Source of the DNA: Planctomycetota bacterium
Lineage (GTDB): Bacteria; Planctomycetota; Phycisphaerae; SM23-33
DNA length: 62,441 bases
Reading direction: 5' to 3'
Assembly (NCBI GenBank): GCA_009908915.1
Contig: JAAAOJ010000038.1
Span: 1-62,441, forward strand
Position numbers and translations under genes: made by a program. This document shows, piece by piece, positions 8,124 through 18,666 of the stretch (position 1 is the first letter of the stretch; each line of letters opens with the position of its first letter). The notes below the pieces were generated by a model that was not told the DNA's origin, did no database searches, and saw only the letters and a program-made list of their open reading frames with translations.

Positions 8124-8271
8124 CAGCCCGTCTGGAAATGGCTCGCGTCGCGAGCATCAAGGAGCGGAAACGCAGGCGAATGGGTAAATTGGTCAACCGA
8201 CCGAGTGTTCGGGACGATGCCGCGGAGGCAAAAGGCCCGACCGCAGCAGCGACAGCTTCCTAAGCGAGCCG
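8124..8271 (+). mobile_element. Family-1 MITE-like element, long form (copy A)
   Basis: Starts CAGCCCGTCTGGAAATGG and ends with the inverted counterpart TTCCTAAGCGAGCCG. The internal segments GAGCATCAAGGAGCGGAAAC and CGGGACGATG...GGCAAAAGGCCCG recur in the other long copies at 26.5, 30.8, 37.5 and 48.8 kb. It ends 18 bp past the stop codon of the small gene at 8290-8547. It carries no coding capacity of its own. The rest of the 323-bp gap from 7967 to 8289 shows nothing I recognise. Confidence 0.75.
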
Positions 8272-8289
8272 TCAAAACGCGGTCCGTGT

Positions 8290-8547
8290 TCAGGCCTCGC
8301 GCCGGCGACGCAGCCGGCGAAGCAACCACAGGCCAATCGTGCCCGTCGCCAACACCGCCAGAACAGCCGCGTCCGGCACGTAGCTCGCCCGGACGACGGA
8401 TTCCGTGGCCTGCGAGGGCCGCTCGATCTTGACCTCGGCGGCCAGCCGGGTGACGTCGCCGCAGCTCGCAGACGCCGCGAAAAGCGTCAAAAAGACGAGC
8501 ACCATCGTCGCCATCAGCAGGCAGGCTCGCCTGCGCGTTGAGACCAT
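8290..8547 (-). CDS. Small secreted protein with VPD/PEP-CTERM-like anchor
   Basis: 85 residues. An N-terminal signal peptide (basic MVSTRRR, then LLMATMVLVFLTLFAASAS) is followed by a short hydrophilic body of about 25 residues. The C-terminus is VPDAA (57-61), then a hydrophobic helix and an Arg-rich end (LLRRLRRRREA). That tripartite tail resembles PEP-CTERM sorting signals, particularly the VPD-type variants, which exosortases process in other phyla. GGAGG eight bases upstream supports the start at 8547. No exosortase is in the window. It could equally be a simple bitopic membrane protein. Confidence 0.55.
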   Translation of the reverse strand: MVSTRRRACLLMATMVLVFLTLFAASASCGDVTRLAAEVKIERPSQATESVVRASYVPDAAVLAVLATGTIGLWLLRRLRRRREA

Positions 8548-9171
8548 GTCCATGCCCTCCATCCAATATGCCCAGCGGGTTCGTGCCGACCGGGCCACGA
8601 GGCGGCGCCGACACCCGGCATCGTGATGCTTCGTGACGCCGCTTCACGTGCGACGCCAAGCTCCCGCAACTTATCGCGTCTCGCGCGCGACAGCCGCGCG
8701 TCGGCCGACACGGCGCCGGCACCACGGCGCCTCCCCGCGAAACCGTCCGGATCGCAGCCTCCCGGCCGGCCGATGTCCGACTGCACGGCACCGTGGCGAC
8801 CGTCTCCAACACGACGTGCTGGCAATGCCTGTCCGATACCCGTCACCTGGGATCGCGAACAGGGCCTGATGGATAGATACGATACCGATCCGGGGATGGC
8901 GAATTATGTCCGCACGTCGCGCCGCCTTGCCGCAGGCAGCCGGCTTACAGACCCTTGCATCAGCAGACCCACCGTCGCCCTCGGCCAGACCGTCGGCGCC
9001 GCCGTGAATGAGAATCAAGACACCGTCGACCGCGAAGTGCGCGACACAGGATTCCGACACGGTTGCGGATTGCATGGAAACGATCAGCACCGTTGACAGT
9101 GAGGCGGCGGTCTTCGGACAACCCTTCGCCCGCAAGAGCAGGGGGGAAGAACGACGACGTCCATTATCCTT
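8548..9171. other. Intergenic stretch without recognised genes
   Basis: About 620 bases between the small CTERM-like gene and a family-2 element. Open frames exist on both strands, the longest being on the minus strand at 8671-9192. None has a recognisable domain, a convincing ribosome site or a signal peptide. I see no RNA gene here. It may hold gene remnants. Confidence 0.4.
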
Positions 9172-9291
9172 GACGCCTCCCTCACAAGTCAAATGGACGG
9201 AAAATCAGAACGATTCTGCGACACAAACAAAGAAGTTATGTCACGAAAACGGTGCTGAGCGGCACTTCCTCGGATTTCTGAGGGAGGCGTC
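9172..9291 (+). mobile_element. Family-2 MITE-like element, copy 1
   Basis: 120 bp with perfect 13-bp terminal inverted repeats (GACGCCTCCCTCA / TGAGGGAGGCGTC). The interior is nearly identical to the copies at 20408 and 55352. No clear target-site duplication is seen here. The right end is 11 bases from the ftsH stop codon. Confidence 0.88.
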
Positions 9292-9302
9292 TTCGTTCTG
9301 TT

Positions 9303-11348
9303 CTATCCCATCTCGGGCATGGGCGGGGGGCCTTCGGGTTTGAACTCCTCGGCCGGCGATTCAACAACGCTGCCAGGCGCGCGATCGGCGTCCTTGGCCT
9401 GCTCGGCCTGGAGGAGTTCCTCGACGGTGGGTTTGTCGAGCGTCTTGCCGTCGATGATCGCGCGGACGTCTTCGGCCGAGAGGGTCTCGTACTTCATCAG
9501 GGCCTTGGCGAGGCGATCAAGGGCGTCGCGATAGTCCTTGAGCAGTCGCTCGGCGCCGGCCCAGGCATCGTCGATAATGCGGCGGACCTCACCGTCGACG
9601 ACCTCAGCCGTCCGTTCGGAATAGTCCTTGCCGCCGGTGTCCATGGGCATGAAGTGGCGGTCTTCGTTGCTGTAGTTAATCATGCCGAGCTTGTCGCTCA
9701 TGCCCCAGTCGAGCGCCATCTTCTTGGCCAGTTCGGTGGCCTTGGCGATGTCGTTCTGGGCGCCGCTGGAGATGTCGTCGCAGAAGAGGGCTTCGGCAAT
9801 GCGGCCGGCCAGGGAGACCTGCAGCACGGCGTTGCAGTAGCGACGCGTGTAGAGATAGCGGTCCTTCTCCGGCAGGGAGAAGGTCGCCCCGCCCATCGGC
9901 CCGCGGGGGATGATGCTGACCTTGTGAAGCGGGTCGGCGTTTTCCACGAGTTCCTGGACGATGGCGTGGCCGGCCTCGTGGTAGGCGGTGATGGTTTTCT
10001 CCTTCTCGTCGATGACGCGGCTCTTGCGGCTTCGGCCCCAGCGGACCTTGTCGCGCGCCTCTTCGAGGTCGTCGTGCTCGATGTGGTCCTGACCGTTGAG
10101 GGCGGCGGAGATGGCGGCCTCGTTGACGATGGCTTCGAGGTCGGCGCCGCTGAACATCGGCGTGCCGCGTGCGAGGCGGTTGAGGTCGACGTGCGGGCCG
10201 GTGCGGACCTTCTCGGCATAGATTTTGAGGATGGCGAGTCGGCCCTGCAGGTCGGGCAGGGGGACCTGGATCTGGCGATCGAAGCGGCCCGGGCGCGTCA
10301 GCGCCGGGTCGAGCACGTCGGCACGGTTCGTTGCCGCGATGACGATGACCTGGTCCGAACTCTCAAAGCCGTCCATTTCCACGAGAATAGCGTTGAGGGT
10401 CTGCTCACGTTCGTCGTGGCCGCCGCCGTTGAAGCCCATGCCTCGCTTGCGACCGACGGCGTCGATTTCATCCAGGAAGATAATGCACGGCGCGGTGTCC
10501 TTGGCCTGCTTGAACAGGTCACGGACACGGCTGGCGCCGACACCGACGAACATCTCCACGAAGTCGCTGCCGGAGATGCTGAAGAAGGGCACCTCGGCCT
10601 CGCCGGCGATGGCCTTGGCCAACAGCGTCTTGCCGCAGCCCGGTTCGCCCACGAGTAGCACGCCGCGCGGCACGCGGCCGCCCAGGCGAGAGAATTTCTT
10701 CGGGTTCTTGAGGAATTCCACGAGTTCGCTGACCTCGTCTTTGGCCTCCTCGATACCGGCGACGTTCTCGAAGGTAACCTTCGATTCTTCCTTGGTCATC
10801 ACCCGGTGGCGCGAGCGGCCGAAGCTGCCCAGAAAGCCCCCCCCGCCGGCGGCGCCGCTGATGCGCCGGAAAAGGAAGAACCATATCAGCAGGATCAGGC
10901 CGACCATCAACAGCAGGTTGATCAGTACACCGGAGTCCCACCACGTATCCGGCGTGGCCTCGACCTGGGCCGTCGAGCCGACCTTCTTCAGGCGGCGCGT
11001 GAGTTCGACGCTGTAGTTCTGTATGTCCGGCGGGAGGACGGCGGAGAATTTTCGTGGCTTGCCTTTCGGCCAGGGGGCGTCTTCTTTCACTTCGCCGCGG
11101 ATTTCACGGCCTTCGATCACGACCTCGCCGGTCAACTGGTTGTTGTCGACGAATGTCTCGAATTCACTGAACGATACCTCCGCGCGATCGTCGAACTGGT
11201 TGGTCAGCAGGACGGCCAGGAGGAGGCATAGAGCGATGATGACGACCCAACCGAGCAGGCTGCGGCTGTACCGCGGGGGCGGAACGTTGGGTTTCTGCTG
11301 GTTCGGATCGCCGGACGGCCGGTTGTTGTCGGGACTGCCTTGGGTCAT
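9303..11348 (-). CDS. ftsH: ATP-dependent zinc metalloprotease FtsH
   Basis: Membrane-anchored AAA+ protease for membrane-protein quality control. 681 residues. Two membrane helices (about 32-49 and 141-160) flank a periplasmic domain. The AAA domain has Walker A GEPGCGKT (234-241), Walker B FLDEID (291-296) and a second region of homology starting [12 protein letters not shown]. The protease zinc site is HEAGH (457-461). The proline-rich N-terminus and acidic/proline C-terminal tail are variable. Ends 11 bases from a family-2 element. Confidence 0.97.
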   Translation of the reverse strand: MTQGSPDNNRPSGDPNQQKPNVPPPRYSRSLLGWVVIIALCLLLAVLLTNQFDDRAEVSFSEFETFVDNNQLTGEVVIEGREIRGEVKEDAPWPKGKPRKFSAVLPPDIQNYSVELTRRLKKVGSTAQVEATPDTWWDSGVLINLLLMVGLILLIWFFLFRRISGAAGGGGFLGSFGRSRHRVMTKEESKVTFENVAGIEEAKDEVSELVEFLKNPKKFSRLGGRVPRGVLLVGEPGCGKTLLAKAIAGEAEVPFFSISGSDFVEMFVGVGASRVRDLFKQAKDTAPCIIFLDEIDAVGRKRGMGFNGGGHDEREQTLNAILVEMDGFESSDQVIVIAATNRADVLDPALTRPGRFDRQIQVPLPDLQGRLAILKIYAEKVRTGPHVDLNRLARGTPMFSGADLEAIVNEAAISAALNGQDHIEHDDLEEARDKVRWGRSRKSRVIDEKEKTITAYHEAGHAIVQELVENADPLHKVSIIPRGPMGGATFSLPEKDRYLYTRRYCNAVLQVSLAGRIAEALFCDDISSGAQNDIAKATELAKKMALDWGMSDKLGMINYSNEDRHFMPMDTGGKDYSERTAEVVDGEVRRIIDDAWAGAERLLKDYRDALDRLAKALMKYETLSAEDVRAIIDGKTLDKPTVEELLQAEQAKDADRAPGSVVESPAEEFKPEGPPPMPEMG

Positions 11349-11461
11349 GATCTCCTACCGGATAAAGCTCTGTGTCGGGGCGTTTGCCTACACCATTCTA
11401 CGCCAGGATGTCCAGCCGTGTTGCAGGAACGTGCCGCCCTGCCCGGCAGGTCGATGCGGTT

Positions 11462-12019
11462 TCAGGCGCCGCCGCCCCAGTCGCTTTCCATCTGTTCGAC
11501 CACGCGCCGCGCGATTTCGTCCAGGGCGTCCTGCGTGCCGCGGAAGAACCGTTCATTATACGGCGCACTGGGCAGGTATGTCGACGCCACGACAAAGCCC
11601 CGTCGTTCGACGAGCACCTCACCGGTTCGCAGGTCTTCCCAGCGGAAGCTGAGAATGTAGGCAACCTGCATCTCGCGTGGATCGCCCGTGTCGGGGTTGA
11701 AGCTGAGGGTCTTCTGGGTGATACCGTCAATCGAACCGGTCAGCAGGGTATTGGCCTGGCCGCGGCTGGTGACTTTGTAGTCGGAACTGAGGTTGATGCG
11801 ATCAACGATGGCCTTGGTCAACTGGACTTCGATGTCACGACGATAGACGTCCTTGCCACGCGTCCAAATGGGGCAGGCCACGGTTCGGATACCCGGACGA
11901 TACAGGCTCGCCGCGGTATAGCCGCCCACACCGTCCTGGCTCATGCAGCCGGCGCAGGCCAGCACGGCCGTCAGGGCCAGCAGGCCCGGCAGGATTCGCA
12001 ATGTTCTGTGCATGGTCAT
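11462..12019 (-). CDS. LptE-like outer-membrane assembly lipoprotein
   Basis: 185 residues with a signal peptide and lipobox (ACAGC, Cys at about residue 25). The body shows the LptE-family pattern: a GIRTVACPIW-type strand, RDIEVQLTKAIVDRINLSSDYKV, then GSIDGITQKTLSF, and a C-terminal helix ending in an amphipathic segment (DALDEIARRVVEQMESDW). LptE plugs the LptD translocon for LPS export. The equivalent in this phylum is usually recognised only by the fold. The ATG at 12013 is an alternative start. Located 51 bp after the BamD-like gene. Confidence 0.7.
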   Translation of the reverse strand: MTMHRTLRILPGLLALTAVLACAGCMSQDGVGGYTAASLYRPGIRTVACPIWTRGKDVYRRDIEVQLTKAIVDRINLSSDYKVTSRGQANTLLTGSIDGITQKTLSFNPDTGDPREMQVAYILSFRWEDLRTGEVLVERRGFVVASTYLPSAPYNERFFRGTQDALDEIARRVVEQMESDWGGGA

Positions 12020-12070
12020 GGGGTCCTTCTCAATCCGAATTGCATACGGACAATTCGTGGTCGTTGGAAC

Positions 12071-13429
12071 TCATTGCGGCGGTACGGGCAATGCTTCCAG
12101 ACGCGTGGGTCCTTCGACGTCGCTCGTCTCGTCCACTTTATCGTCGTCAATCGGTTCCTCGTCAGGGACCGGGGACTGCGCGCCGCTGGCGGGCATGGCG
12201 GGTGGCTCGTCGACGACCACGTCACGCCGTCGCCCCAGCTCCGTGCTCAGACGCGGCGGCTCGCCCGGCGGCAGCGTGACGGACGGCGACGCGCTGTCCT
12301 CGGCCTGCCGCTTCTCGATGCGGTCGTCCGTCGCCTTGTCGCGTCGGTCGGAACGCGGAGCCGGCTCGGCGGGCTCCACCGGACCGATCATCGCCAGCCG
12401 CTGGCGTGCCTGCTCGGCCCATTGGGTGTCCGCGAAGATTCTGACACCGCGCTGGTCTTCCGTGTCCAGCAACTGTTGATAGTAGTAGGCCGCCGCCCGC
12501 GGGTGCTTCGTTCGTTCGTAGAACCACCCGATATGGTACAGTTTGTGTGCGCGAATCCGCCGGATTTCTTCAAGGATCGTCGCAACGTTCTCCCGTTTGG
12601 CGGCCCGTGGGTAGGCGGCGGCGAAGATCTCAAATCGCTTCTTGGCGTTCAGCAGCGGAGCGACGTCCCACTCGACACCCTTGTAGCTCAGCAGGTAGCT
12701 TTTGGGCACCTGGAGCATGGCGTAGGCACGCCGCGGCGAGGAGGGGTTCTCGCGGATGAACTGCTCGTAGATGTCAATGGCTTCCTTGAACAGGCCGTTG
12801 TCGAAGTAGTGGTCCGCCACGCGCAGCAGCGACCGCTCGGCGAGTTCCGTACCCGGGGCGGCCGCGGCGATCCGTTGGAGCATGTCGATGGCATCGTCCT
12901 GAACGCCGATACGGAAAATGCCCCACAGGCGACGTTTGCGGCCTTTCAGGAAGGCGTCGGCGATCATGTACTGGCGGTCGAGGGCGCGCTGGAAAAACGC
13001 ACCGTTGGGATACGTCGATATCTGCCGCGTGTACCAATCGTAGGCCTTCCAGTACCGGCCCCGCTTGATCAGCGCCTGGCCGGCGAGGTTCATGGCCTCC
13101 TCGCAGCCGGGCGACTGGGGATACTGCACGAGGAATTGCTCAACGCGGTCGATGATCGTCTTGACGCGGCCGGCATCGACGTCCTGGCGGATCGAGGCGA
13201 GGTCCCCCATGGCGGTGCCGGGCTCGGGCGCTGCGGCGGGGACCCACTTTTCGCCGTCCCAGAGCATTTTGCCGTCTTGCCCCGCGGCCAGGCCAGCGCA
13301 CAGACAAACGGCCAGCAGCACGGTCAGGGCAGCCAGCGCCGTCGGACGGGCGAGGGAGATGGCAGGCACGACTCTCAAGCGTTCTCTCCGGGTGCTGCCC
13401 GTATTCCCAGATGCACGGGCTGCGCACAC
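12071..13429 (-). CDS. BamD-like TPR outer-membrane assembly protein
   Basis: 452 residues. A signal peptide (AALTVLLAVCLCAGLAAG) is followed by a TPR-rich domain. Its repeats, such as VEQFLVQYPQSPGCEEAMNL, YWKAYDWYTRQISTYPNG and AIDIYEQFIRENPSSP, match the BamD/YfiO arrangement. The C-terminal ~90 residues are charged and proline-rich with no predicted fold. I see no lipobox cysteine in the usual place, unlike classical BamD. It is immediately upstream of the LptE-like gene, consistent with outer-membrane biogenesis. The N-terminal start could lie later. Confidence 0.65.
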   Translation of the reverse strand: MCAARASGNTGSTRRERLRVVPAISLARPTALAALTVLLAVCLCAGLAAGQDGKMLWDGEKWVPAAAPEPGTAMGDLASIRQDVDAGRVKTIIDRVEQFLVQYPQSPGCEEAMNLAGQALIKRGRYWKAYDWYTRQISTYPNGAFFQRALDRQYMIADAFLKGRKRRLWGIFRIGVQDDAIDMLQRIAAAAPGTELAERSLLRVADHYFDNGLFKEAIDIYEQFIRENPSSPRRAYAMLQVPKSYLLSYKGVEWDVAPLLNAKKRFEIFAAAYPRAAKRENVATILEEIRRIRAHKLYHIGWFYERTKHPRAAAYYYQQLLDTEDQRGVRIFADTQWAEQARQRLAMIGPVEPAEPAPRSDRRDKATDDRIEKRQAEDSASPSVTLPPGEPPRLSTELGRRRDVVVDEPPAMPASGAQSPVPDEEPIDDDKVDETSDVEGPTRLEALPVPPQ

Positions 13430-13719
13430 AAACGATGCATTTTAGCGACTTCGTCGTTTGAATCAAGCAAACTCCCGCACACCAGCTATCTGGCCATCGC
13501 ATGTAAGGCGTTTTTCTCCCTGTTTCTGATGTTCGGCGCACGTTCAGTTGCGCTCGTCACGGGAATCGTGTAAGGGCGTATGTATCCTTGATGGGATACT
13601 CCACCGCCTGTCGCAACGGCCGTTGCGTGAGAACATGATTGCCCCTGCAACTGGACATCGGTGCGAGCAGGGGCGAAAATGGCGACCGGCCGATGCAGCC
13701 CCGGCCGGAGAGCCACCGC
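13430..13719. promoter_or_regulatory. Divergent intergenic region
   Basis: 290 bases between the BamD-like gene (minus) and xseA (plus). It is less GC-rich than its surroundings, particularly 13440-13560. It must contain promoters for both directions, but I cannot assign a -35/-10 pair with confidence. Confidence 0.35.
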
Positions 13720-15315
13720 ATGAGCGAACGACGACGCAGACTTTTTGACCCCGCCGAGGCCAGGGGCCCGCGCGACGCGCCCGACGTCGGCCGCTACCGC
13801 GACCGCCAGGCGCCCGGTCCGCAGCCCATGAGCGTCAGCGTCCTCGTGGCCCGCGTCAAGGACGCCCTGGCGGCGGCCTTCCCCGAGCGCGTTGCCGTCA
13901 TCGGCGAGTTGAGCAACGTCTCCCGTCCGGCTTCGGGGCACATCTACTTCCGCCTCAAGGACGGCTCGTGCCAGATCGACTGTGCCATGTGGAAGAGCCG
14001 TGCGAGTCGACTGAAGTTCGAGCCCGCCGACGGCCTGGAGGTCGTGGTCGAGGGCAAAGTGGACGTCTACGACGCCCAGGGGCGGCTGCAGCTTTACGCC
14101 GAACGCATCACGCCGCGCGGCGAGGGGGCGTTGGAACTGGCCTTCCGCCAGCTCAAGGAAAAGCTGCAGGACGAGGGGCTCTTCGACGCTGACCGCAAGA
14201 AGCCCATCCCGCGTATCCCGCGGGCCATCGGCGTGGTGACCAGCGGCACGGGGGCGGCCATCCGCGACATTCAGCGGACGCTGCGGAAACGCTGGCCGGC
14301 CGCGACCGTCTACCTGCTGCCCGTGCCGGTTCAGGGCGAAGGCTCGGCCGCGAAGGTTGCCGAGGCCATCCGCCTGCTGGACGCCAGCGCCGAGCATCTG
14401 GGCATCGACACGCTGATCACGGGCCGGGGAGGCGGCAGCCTCGAAGATCTCTGGGCGTTCAACGAGGAGCCCGTAGCCCGGGCCGTCGCAGCCGCCCGCA
14501 CGCCGGTGATCTCGGGCGTCGGCCACGAGACCGACGTGACGATCTGTGACCTCGTCGCGGATTGCCGCGCCGCGACGCCGACCGCCGCCGCGCAAGCCGC
14601 CGTGCCAGACTGCCGCGACCTCGCCCGGCAGACCGCCGACCTGCGAGCCCGCGCTCGACGCGCTCTGCTCGACCGCCTCGAAGAGGCAAACGCCGCACTG
14701 GCTGCCATGACGCGAAGCAGCGTCTTCCGCGATCCGCTCGGCCGCGTCCATAACCGCATGCAACACGTTGACGAACTCGCCCACCGCCTCCGGGCCGTCA
14801 CGGGCAGCGAACTCGCCGAGCACCGCCGACGCCTCGAACCGACCGCCAATCGACTGGCCGCCCTGCACCCGGCCCGACTGGTCGAAAAGGGCCGAGCCCG
14901 TATCGAAGCGATGATCTCGCGACTTCGCTGGGCACTGGGGGCAAGCGCGAAACGAGCGGGCGAGCGACTCGGCCAGGCGGCCGCCGGCCTGCGGGCCGTC
15001 CACCCCGCGGGGCGTCTGAAGCTCGACCGCCAGCAACTTCGCGCGGCCGAACGACAGCTCCAGTCCCTCGACGTCCAGGCGGTCCTGCGACGCGGCTTTA
15101 CCATCACGCTCGGCCCCGACGGTCGGCCGCGAAAGTCGGCGGCTGAGTTCTCGCCCGGCGACCGCATCATGACCCGGCTCGCCGACGGCGAGATCCGCAG
15201 CAACGTGGCCGACGATGAGGCATCGGCAGCGCCGCCCCAAGCCAGACCTCGCAGCAGATGCACAAAGCCGCCGCCCGGCCCGGCACTGTTTGACAATCCC
15301 GGCGAGACCGATTAA
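13720..15315 (+). CDS. xseA: Exodeoxyribonuclease VII large subunit XseA
   Basis: Catalytic subunit of the ATP-independent ssDNA exonuclease ExoVII. 531 residues. An N-terminal OB fold (VAVIGELSNVSRPASGHIYF, CAMWKS) is followed by the catalytic core with GVVTSGTGAAIRDI, ITGRGGGSLEDLWAFN and ISGVGHETDVTICD, then a long coiled-coil C-terminal domain. Start at 13720 (MSERRRR) chosen for the upstream CCGGAGAG. The small subunit xseB follows 25 bp downstream. Confidence 0.96.
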   Translation: MSERRRRLFDPAEARGPRDAPDVGRYRDRQAPGPQPMSVSVLVARVKDALAAAFPERVAVIGELSNVSRPASGHIYFRLKDGSCQIDCAMWKSRASRLKFEPADGLEVVVEGKVDVYDAQGRLQLYAERITPRGEGALELAFRQLKEKLQDEGLFDADRKKPIPRIPRAIGVVTSGTGAAIRDIQRTLRKRWPAATVYLLPVPVQGEGSAAKVAEAIRLLDASAEHLGIDTLITGRGGGSLEDLWAFNEEPVARAVAAARTPVISGVGHETDVTICDLVADCRAATPTAAAQAAVPDCRDLARQTADLRARARRALLDRLEEANAALAAMTRSSVFRDPLGRVHNRMQHVDELAHRLRAVTGSELAEHRRRLEPTANRLAALHPARLVEKGRARIEAMISRLRWALGASAKRAGERLGQAAAGLRAVHPAGRLKLDRQQLRAAERQLQSLDVQAVLRRGFTITLGPDGRPRKSAAEFSPGDRIMTRLADGEIRSNVADDEASAAPPQARPRSRCTKPPPGPALFDNPGETD

Positions 15316-15340
15316 AAGCGTCCCAGGAGACAGACCCACC

Positions 15341-15619
15341 ATGACTGAACCGACCCCCGAATCTACCGAACAGTCCGCCGGCGACGAGGTTCCCATGACC
15401 TTCGAGCAGGCGATCGAAAAGCTCGAAACCATCGTCGACGAGATCGAAGATGGACGCGTCTCGCTGGAGGAGTCCATCGATCGCTACGCCGAAGGCACGA
15501 AGCTCGTCAAACGCTGCCGGGCCATCCTCGACCAGGCCGAAAAAAAAATCCAGATGCTTGCCAAAGGGGAAGGCGACGAGCTGACGCCCGACGGCGAACT
15601 CGCAGACGACGAGGCATGA
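15341..15619 (+). CDS. xseB: Exodeoxyribonuclease VII small subunit XseB
   Basis: 92 residues. The core MTFEQAIEKLETIVDEIE, SLEESIDRYAEGTKLVKRC and LDQAEKKIQML match the two-helix XseB fold that binds the XseA coiled coil. AGGAG precedes the ATG at 15341, 25 bp after the xseA stop, so the two form an operon. The longer open frame overlapping xseA is not needed. The acidic N- and C-terminal extensions are outside the conserved core. Confidence 0.95.
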   Translation: MTEPTPESTEQSAGDEVPMTFEQAIEKLETIVDEIEDGRVSLEESIDRYAEGTKLVKRCRAILDQAEKKIQMLAKGEGDELTPDGELADDEA

Positions 15620-15792
15620 CGTCCTTCATTCGTGCATGGGCGAAGACGTCGCAGGGACAGCTCGGAATGTGGTGGCGACGGCCTTTTTCCTTCGGTTTCC
15701 GACGGACCGTCGCGCATAATGGCCTGTCCCAACGTGGCCGCCTGGATATCCGACGCGACCGTGGGGTCGTGCCCAGCCCGCCGCCAGTGCCA

Positions 15793-17082
15793 ATGGAGTC
15801 ACCCGTGAACCAGACTGCCCTCAATCGTGTTCTCATGCTCGCCGTGATTTGTGCCGGATGCATCCTGCCCGCCTGCGATGCCTCCGAACCCAGCGTCGAC
15901 AACGACGACACTGAAGCCACGCCCGCCGCCGGCGACGCCGCGGACGAAGCGCCCGCCGACGGCGAGACCGCCGAGCCCGTCGACACCGCGGAGGCGCCTC
16001 TCGAGACACAACCGGCCGACAAGGCCGAACCCGCCCCGGCCGGCGAAGCCGACGACAGTGAACCCGCCGCCGATACCGAAGCCGGCGAGGAACCCGCCGC
16101 GAAGGCCGCCGAGATCGCACCGGACATCACCGACGAGACGGTCATCGCCAGGGCCGGCGATGACGAGATCACCGCTGGCGAGTTGCGGGCCGAAGTCGCC
16201 GCCATCCTTGCGCAGGCTTCGCCCCGGCAGGCCGGACGGGTCACGCCCCGTCGTGTGCTCGACTCGCTGCTCCGCAAGGCGCTCATCGAAGCCTACGTCG
16301 AGGCGCAGGACCTCAAGCTCGATGACCAGGCGTTCGACGAGATGAAGGCCCAACTCGCCAAGCAGGCCGAGAGTATGGGTATGACCGTGGAAGAGGTCAT
16401 GGCGAAGTCCGACATGACGATGGACGACCTGAAGCTGCAGATCAAGATGCGCAGCCACGTCCAGGGTCTGACGACGCCGCAGAAGCTCCAGGCGTTCATC
16501 GACGAGCATCCGAGCTACTTCGACGGCACGAAGGTCACGGCCAGCCATATCCTCATAAAGCTCGAGCCCGCGGCGACCACCGCCGACCAGAAAGCCGACC
16601 TGGCCAAGCTAATCGCTATCAAGAAGCAAATCGAGGCCGGCGAAATCGACTTTGCCGAAGCCGCCCGCAAGCACAGCCAGGGCCCGTCGAGCGTCGATGG
16701 CGGCGAGCTGCCGAAGTTCACCTTCTACAAGATGCTCGCGCCCTTCGCGACCAAAGCCTTCGCCATGAAGGCCGGCGAAATCAGCGACCCCGTCCGCACG
16801 AAGTACGGCTTCCACATCATCCACAAGGCCGGCGAAGCCAAGGACGAGCAAGCCCGGACACCGCCTCTCAAGGCCAAACAGAAGATCGCCGCAACGGCCA
16901 TCAGCTCGCAGGTCCGCAATGACGTGATGGACCAGGCCCTCGAAGACGAGGCCATCGTCGTGACCGACGCCGGCGAGACAATGATCGCCCCGGCCCCGGC
17001 CGACGATGCCTCCGCCGAGGCAGGCGAGTCCGCCGACGCCAACGACGCCGAGGCCGGGGACGGCGGCGACGCAACCAAATAG
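15793..17082 (+). CDS. Parvulin-type peptidyl-prolyl isomerase lipoprotein (PrsA/SurA-like)
   Basis: 429 residues. A lipoprotein signal (lipobox LPAC, Cys28) is followed by an acidic, Ala/Pro/Glu-rich linker of about 80 residues. Next come a SurA-N-like chaperone region (VIARAGDDEITAGELRAEV and on) and a PpiC rotamase domain (about 249-352: VTASHILIKLEP, GGELPKF, VRTKYGFHIIHK). A second acidic low-complexity tail ends the protein. Expected role: folding of exported or outer-membrane proteins on the periplasmic side. The GTG four codons later is an alternative start. Lies 173 bp downstream of xseB. Confidence 0.85.
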   Translation: MESPVNQTALNRVLMLAVICAGCILPACDASEPSVDNDDTEATPAAGDAADEAPADGETAEPVDTAEAPLETQPADKAEPAPAGEADDSEPAADTEAGEEPAAKAAEIAPDITDETVIARAGDDEITAGELRAEVAAILAQASPRQAGRVTPRRVLDSLLRKALIEAYVEAQDLKLDDQAFDEMKAQLAKQAESMGMTVEEVMAKSDMTMDDLKLQIKMRSHVQGLTTPQKLQAFIDEHPSYFDGTKVTASHILIKLEPAATTADQKADLAKLIAIKKQIEAGEIDFAEAARKHSQGPSSVDGGELPKFTFYKMLAPFATKAFAMKAGEISDPVRTKYGFHIIHKAGEAKDEQARTPPLKAKQKIAATAISSQVRNDVMDQALEDEAIVVTDAGETMIAPAPADDASAEAGESADANDAEAGDGGDATK

Positions 17083-17107
17083 CATGCGAACGAAAACTGA
17101 CGATTCA

Positions 17108-17136
17108 GGCGTGGTCGCTCAGCGGGCGGCCACGCC
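17108..17136 (+). terminator. Possible terminator after the parvulin gene
   Basis: GGCGTGG and CCACGCC pair around a 15-base loop that can itself form a short stem. It lies 26 bases past the stop codon. The downstream T content is low, so it may be only a stabilising 3' hairpin. Confidence 0.4.
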
Positions 17137-17185
17137 TTGATGGTGCGCCGCTCCGGTCAAGGTTGTGGGATGCCCGAGCAAGAAG

Positions 17186-17216
17186 AGGCCCGCCGGACCT
17201 GATGTCCCGCGGGCCT
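17186..17216. terminator. Hairpin between convergent genes
   Basis: AGGCCCGC...GCGGGCCT with further internal GGAC/GTCC pairing. On the minus strand it is followed by CTTCTTGCT. It lies between the convergent parvulin and gap genes and could terminate either transcript. The remaining bases from 17217 to 17402 show nothing I recognise. Confidence 0.4.
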
Positions 17217-17402
17217 ATTGCTTGTAAGTCGACCTCGCCCCGGGGCGAGCATCTCAACGGCGTTGGTGCGGCCGGCCGAGGCTCTGCTCCCCAACAAAAC
17301 GCCTCGTGTGGGTAATGTTCCAAGCCGCCGGGGCCGCCGAGACGCCTGCCTGCACAGGCATGCTCTGCCTTCTCCGCGGGTTGGTGGCATGATCTTGCGT
17401 TA

Positions 17403-18461
<1,059 letters not shown>

Positions 18462-18666
18462 CTACGGACAGCCCGCCAAGGCGTCCAGCGCCTAATGGCG
18501 GGCCACGTAGACTACTCGCGCAACGTCGCGAAGTCAACCCGTCTTTTTGGCCCGGCTCGCCGGGCAAAACGCGGTTGCAAAACCACGCCGTCGCCGATAG
18601 ATTCAGACGGCACGGGAATTGTATACACAGTGACCTCCACCTGTGACGTCAATGCGGGAGCAAGGC

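Noticed and set aside
8671..9192. A possible gene on the minus strand between the CTERM-like gene and ftsH
   Set aside because: The frame overlaps the end of the family-2 element, has no ribosome site and no recognisable domain, and reads as low-complexity sequence.
9172..9291. A functional non-coding RNA in the family-2 element
   Set aside because: The inverted ends would fold into a hairpin, but copies 2 and 3 have target duplications and no conserved promoter, which points to transposition rather than to an RNA gene.
11372..13573. A 733-codon open frame on the plus strand
   Set aside because: It runs antisense across the LptE-like and BamD-like genes. It is low-complexity Arg/Gly/Asp-rich sequence typical of shadow frames in GC-rich DNA, with no domain, start signal or signal peptide.
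13486..15477. A 663-codon open frame on the minus strand
   Set aside because: It is antisense to xseA and xseB, both of which have clear motifs. The frame has no recognisable domain and extends only because of base composition.
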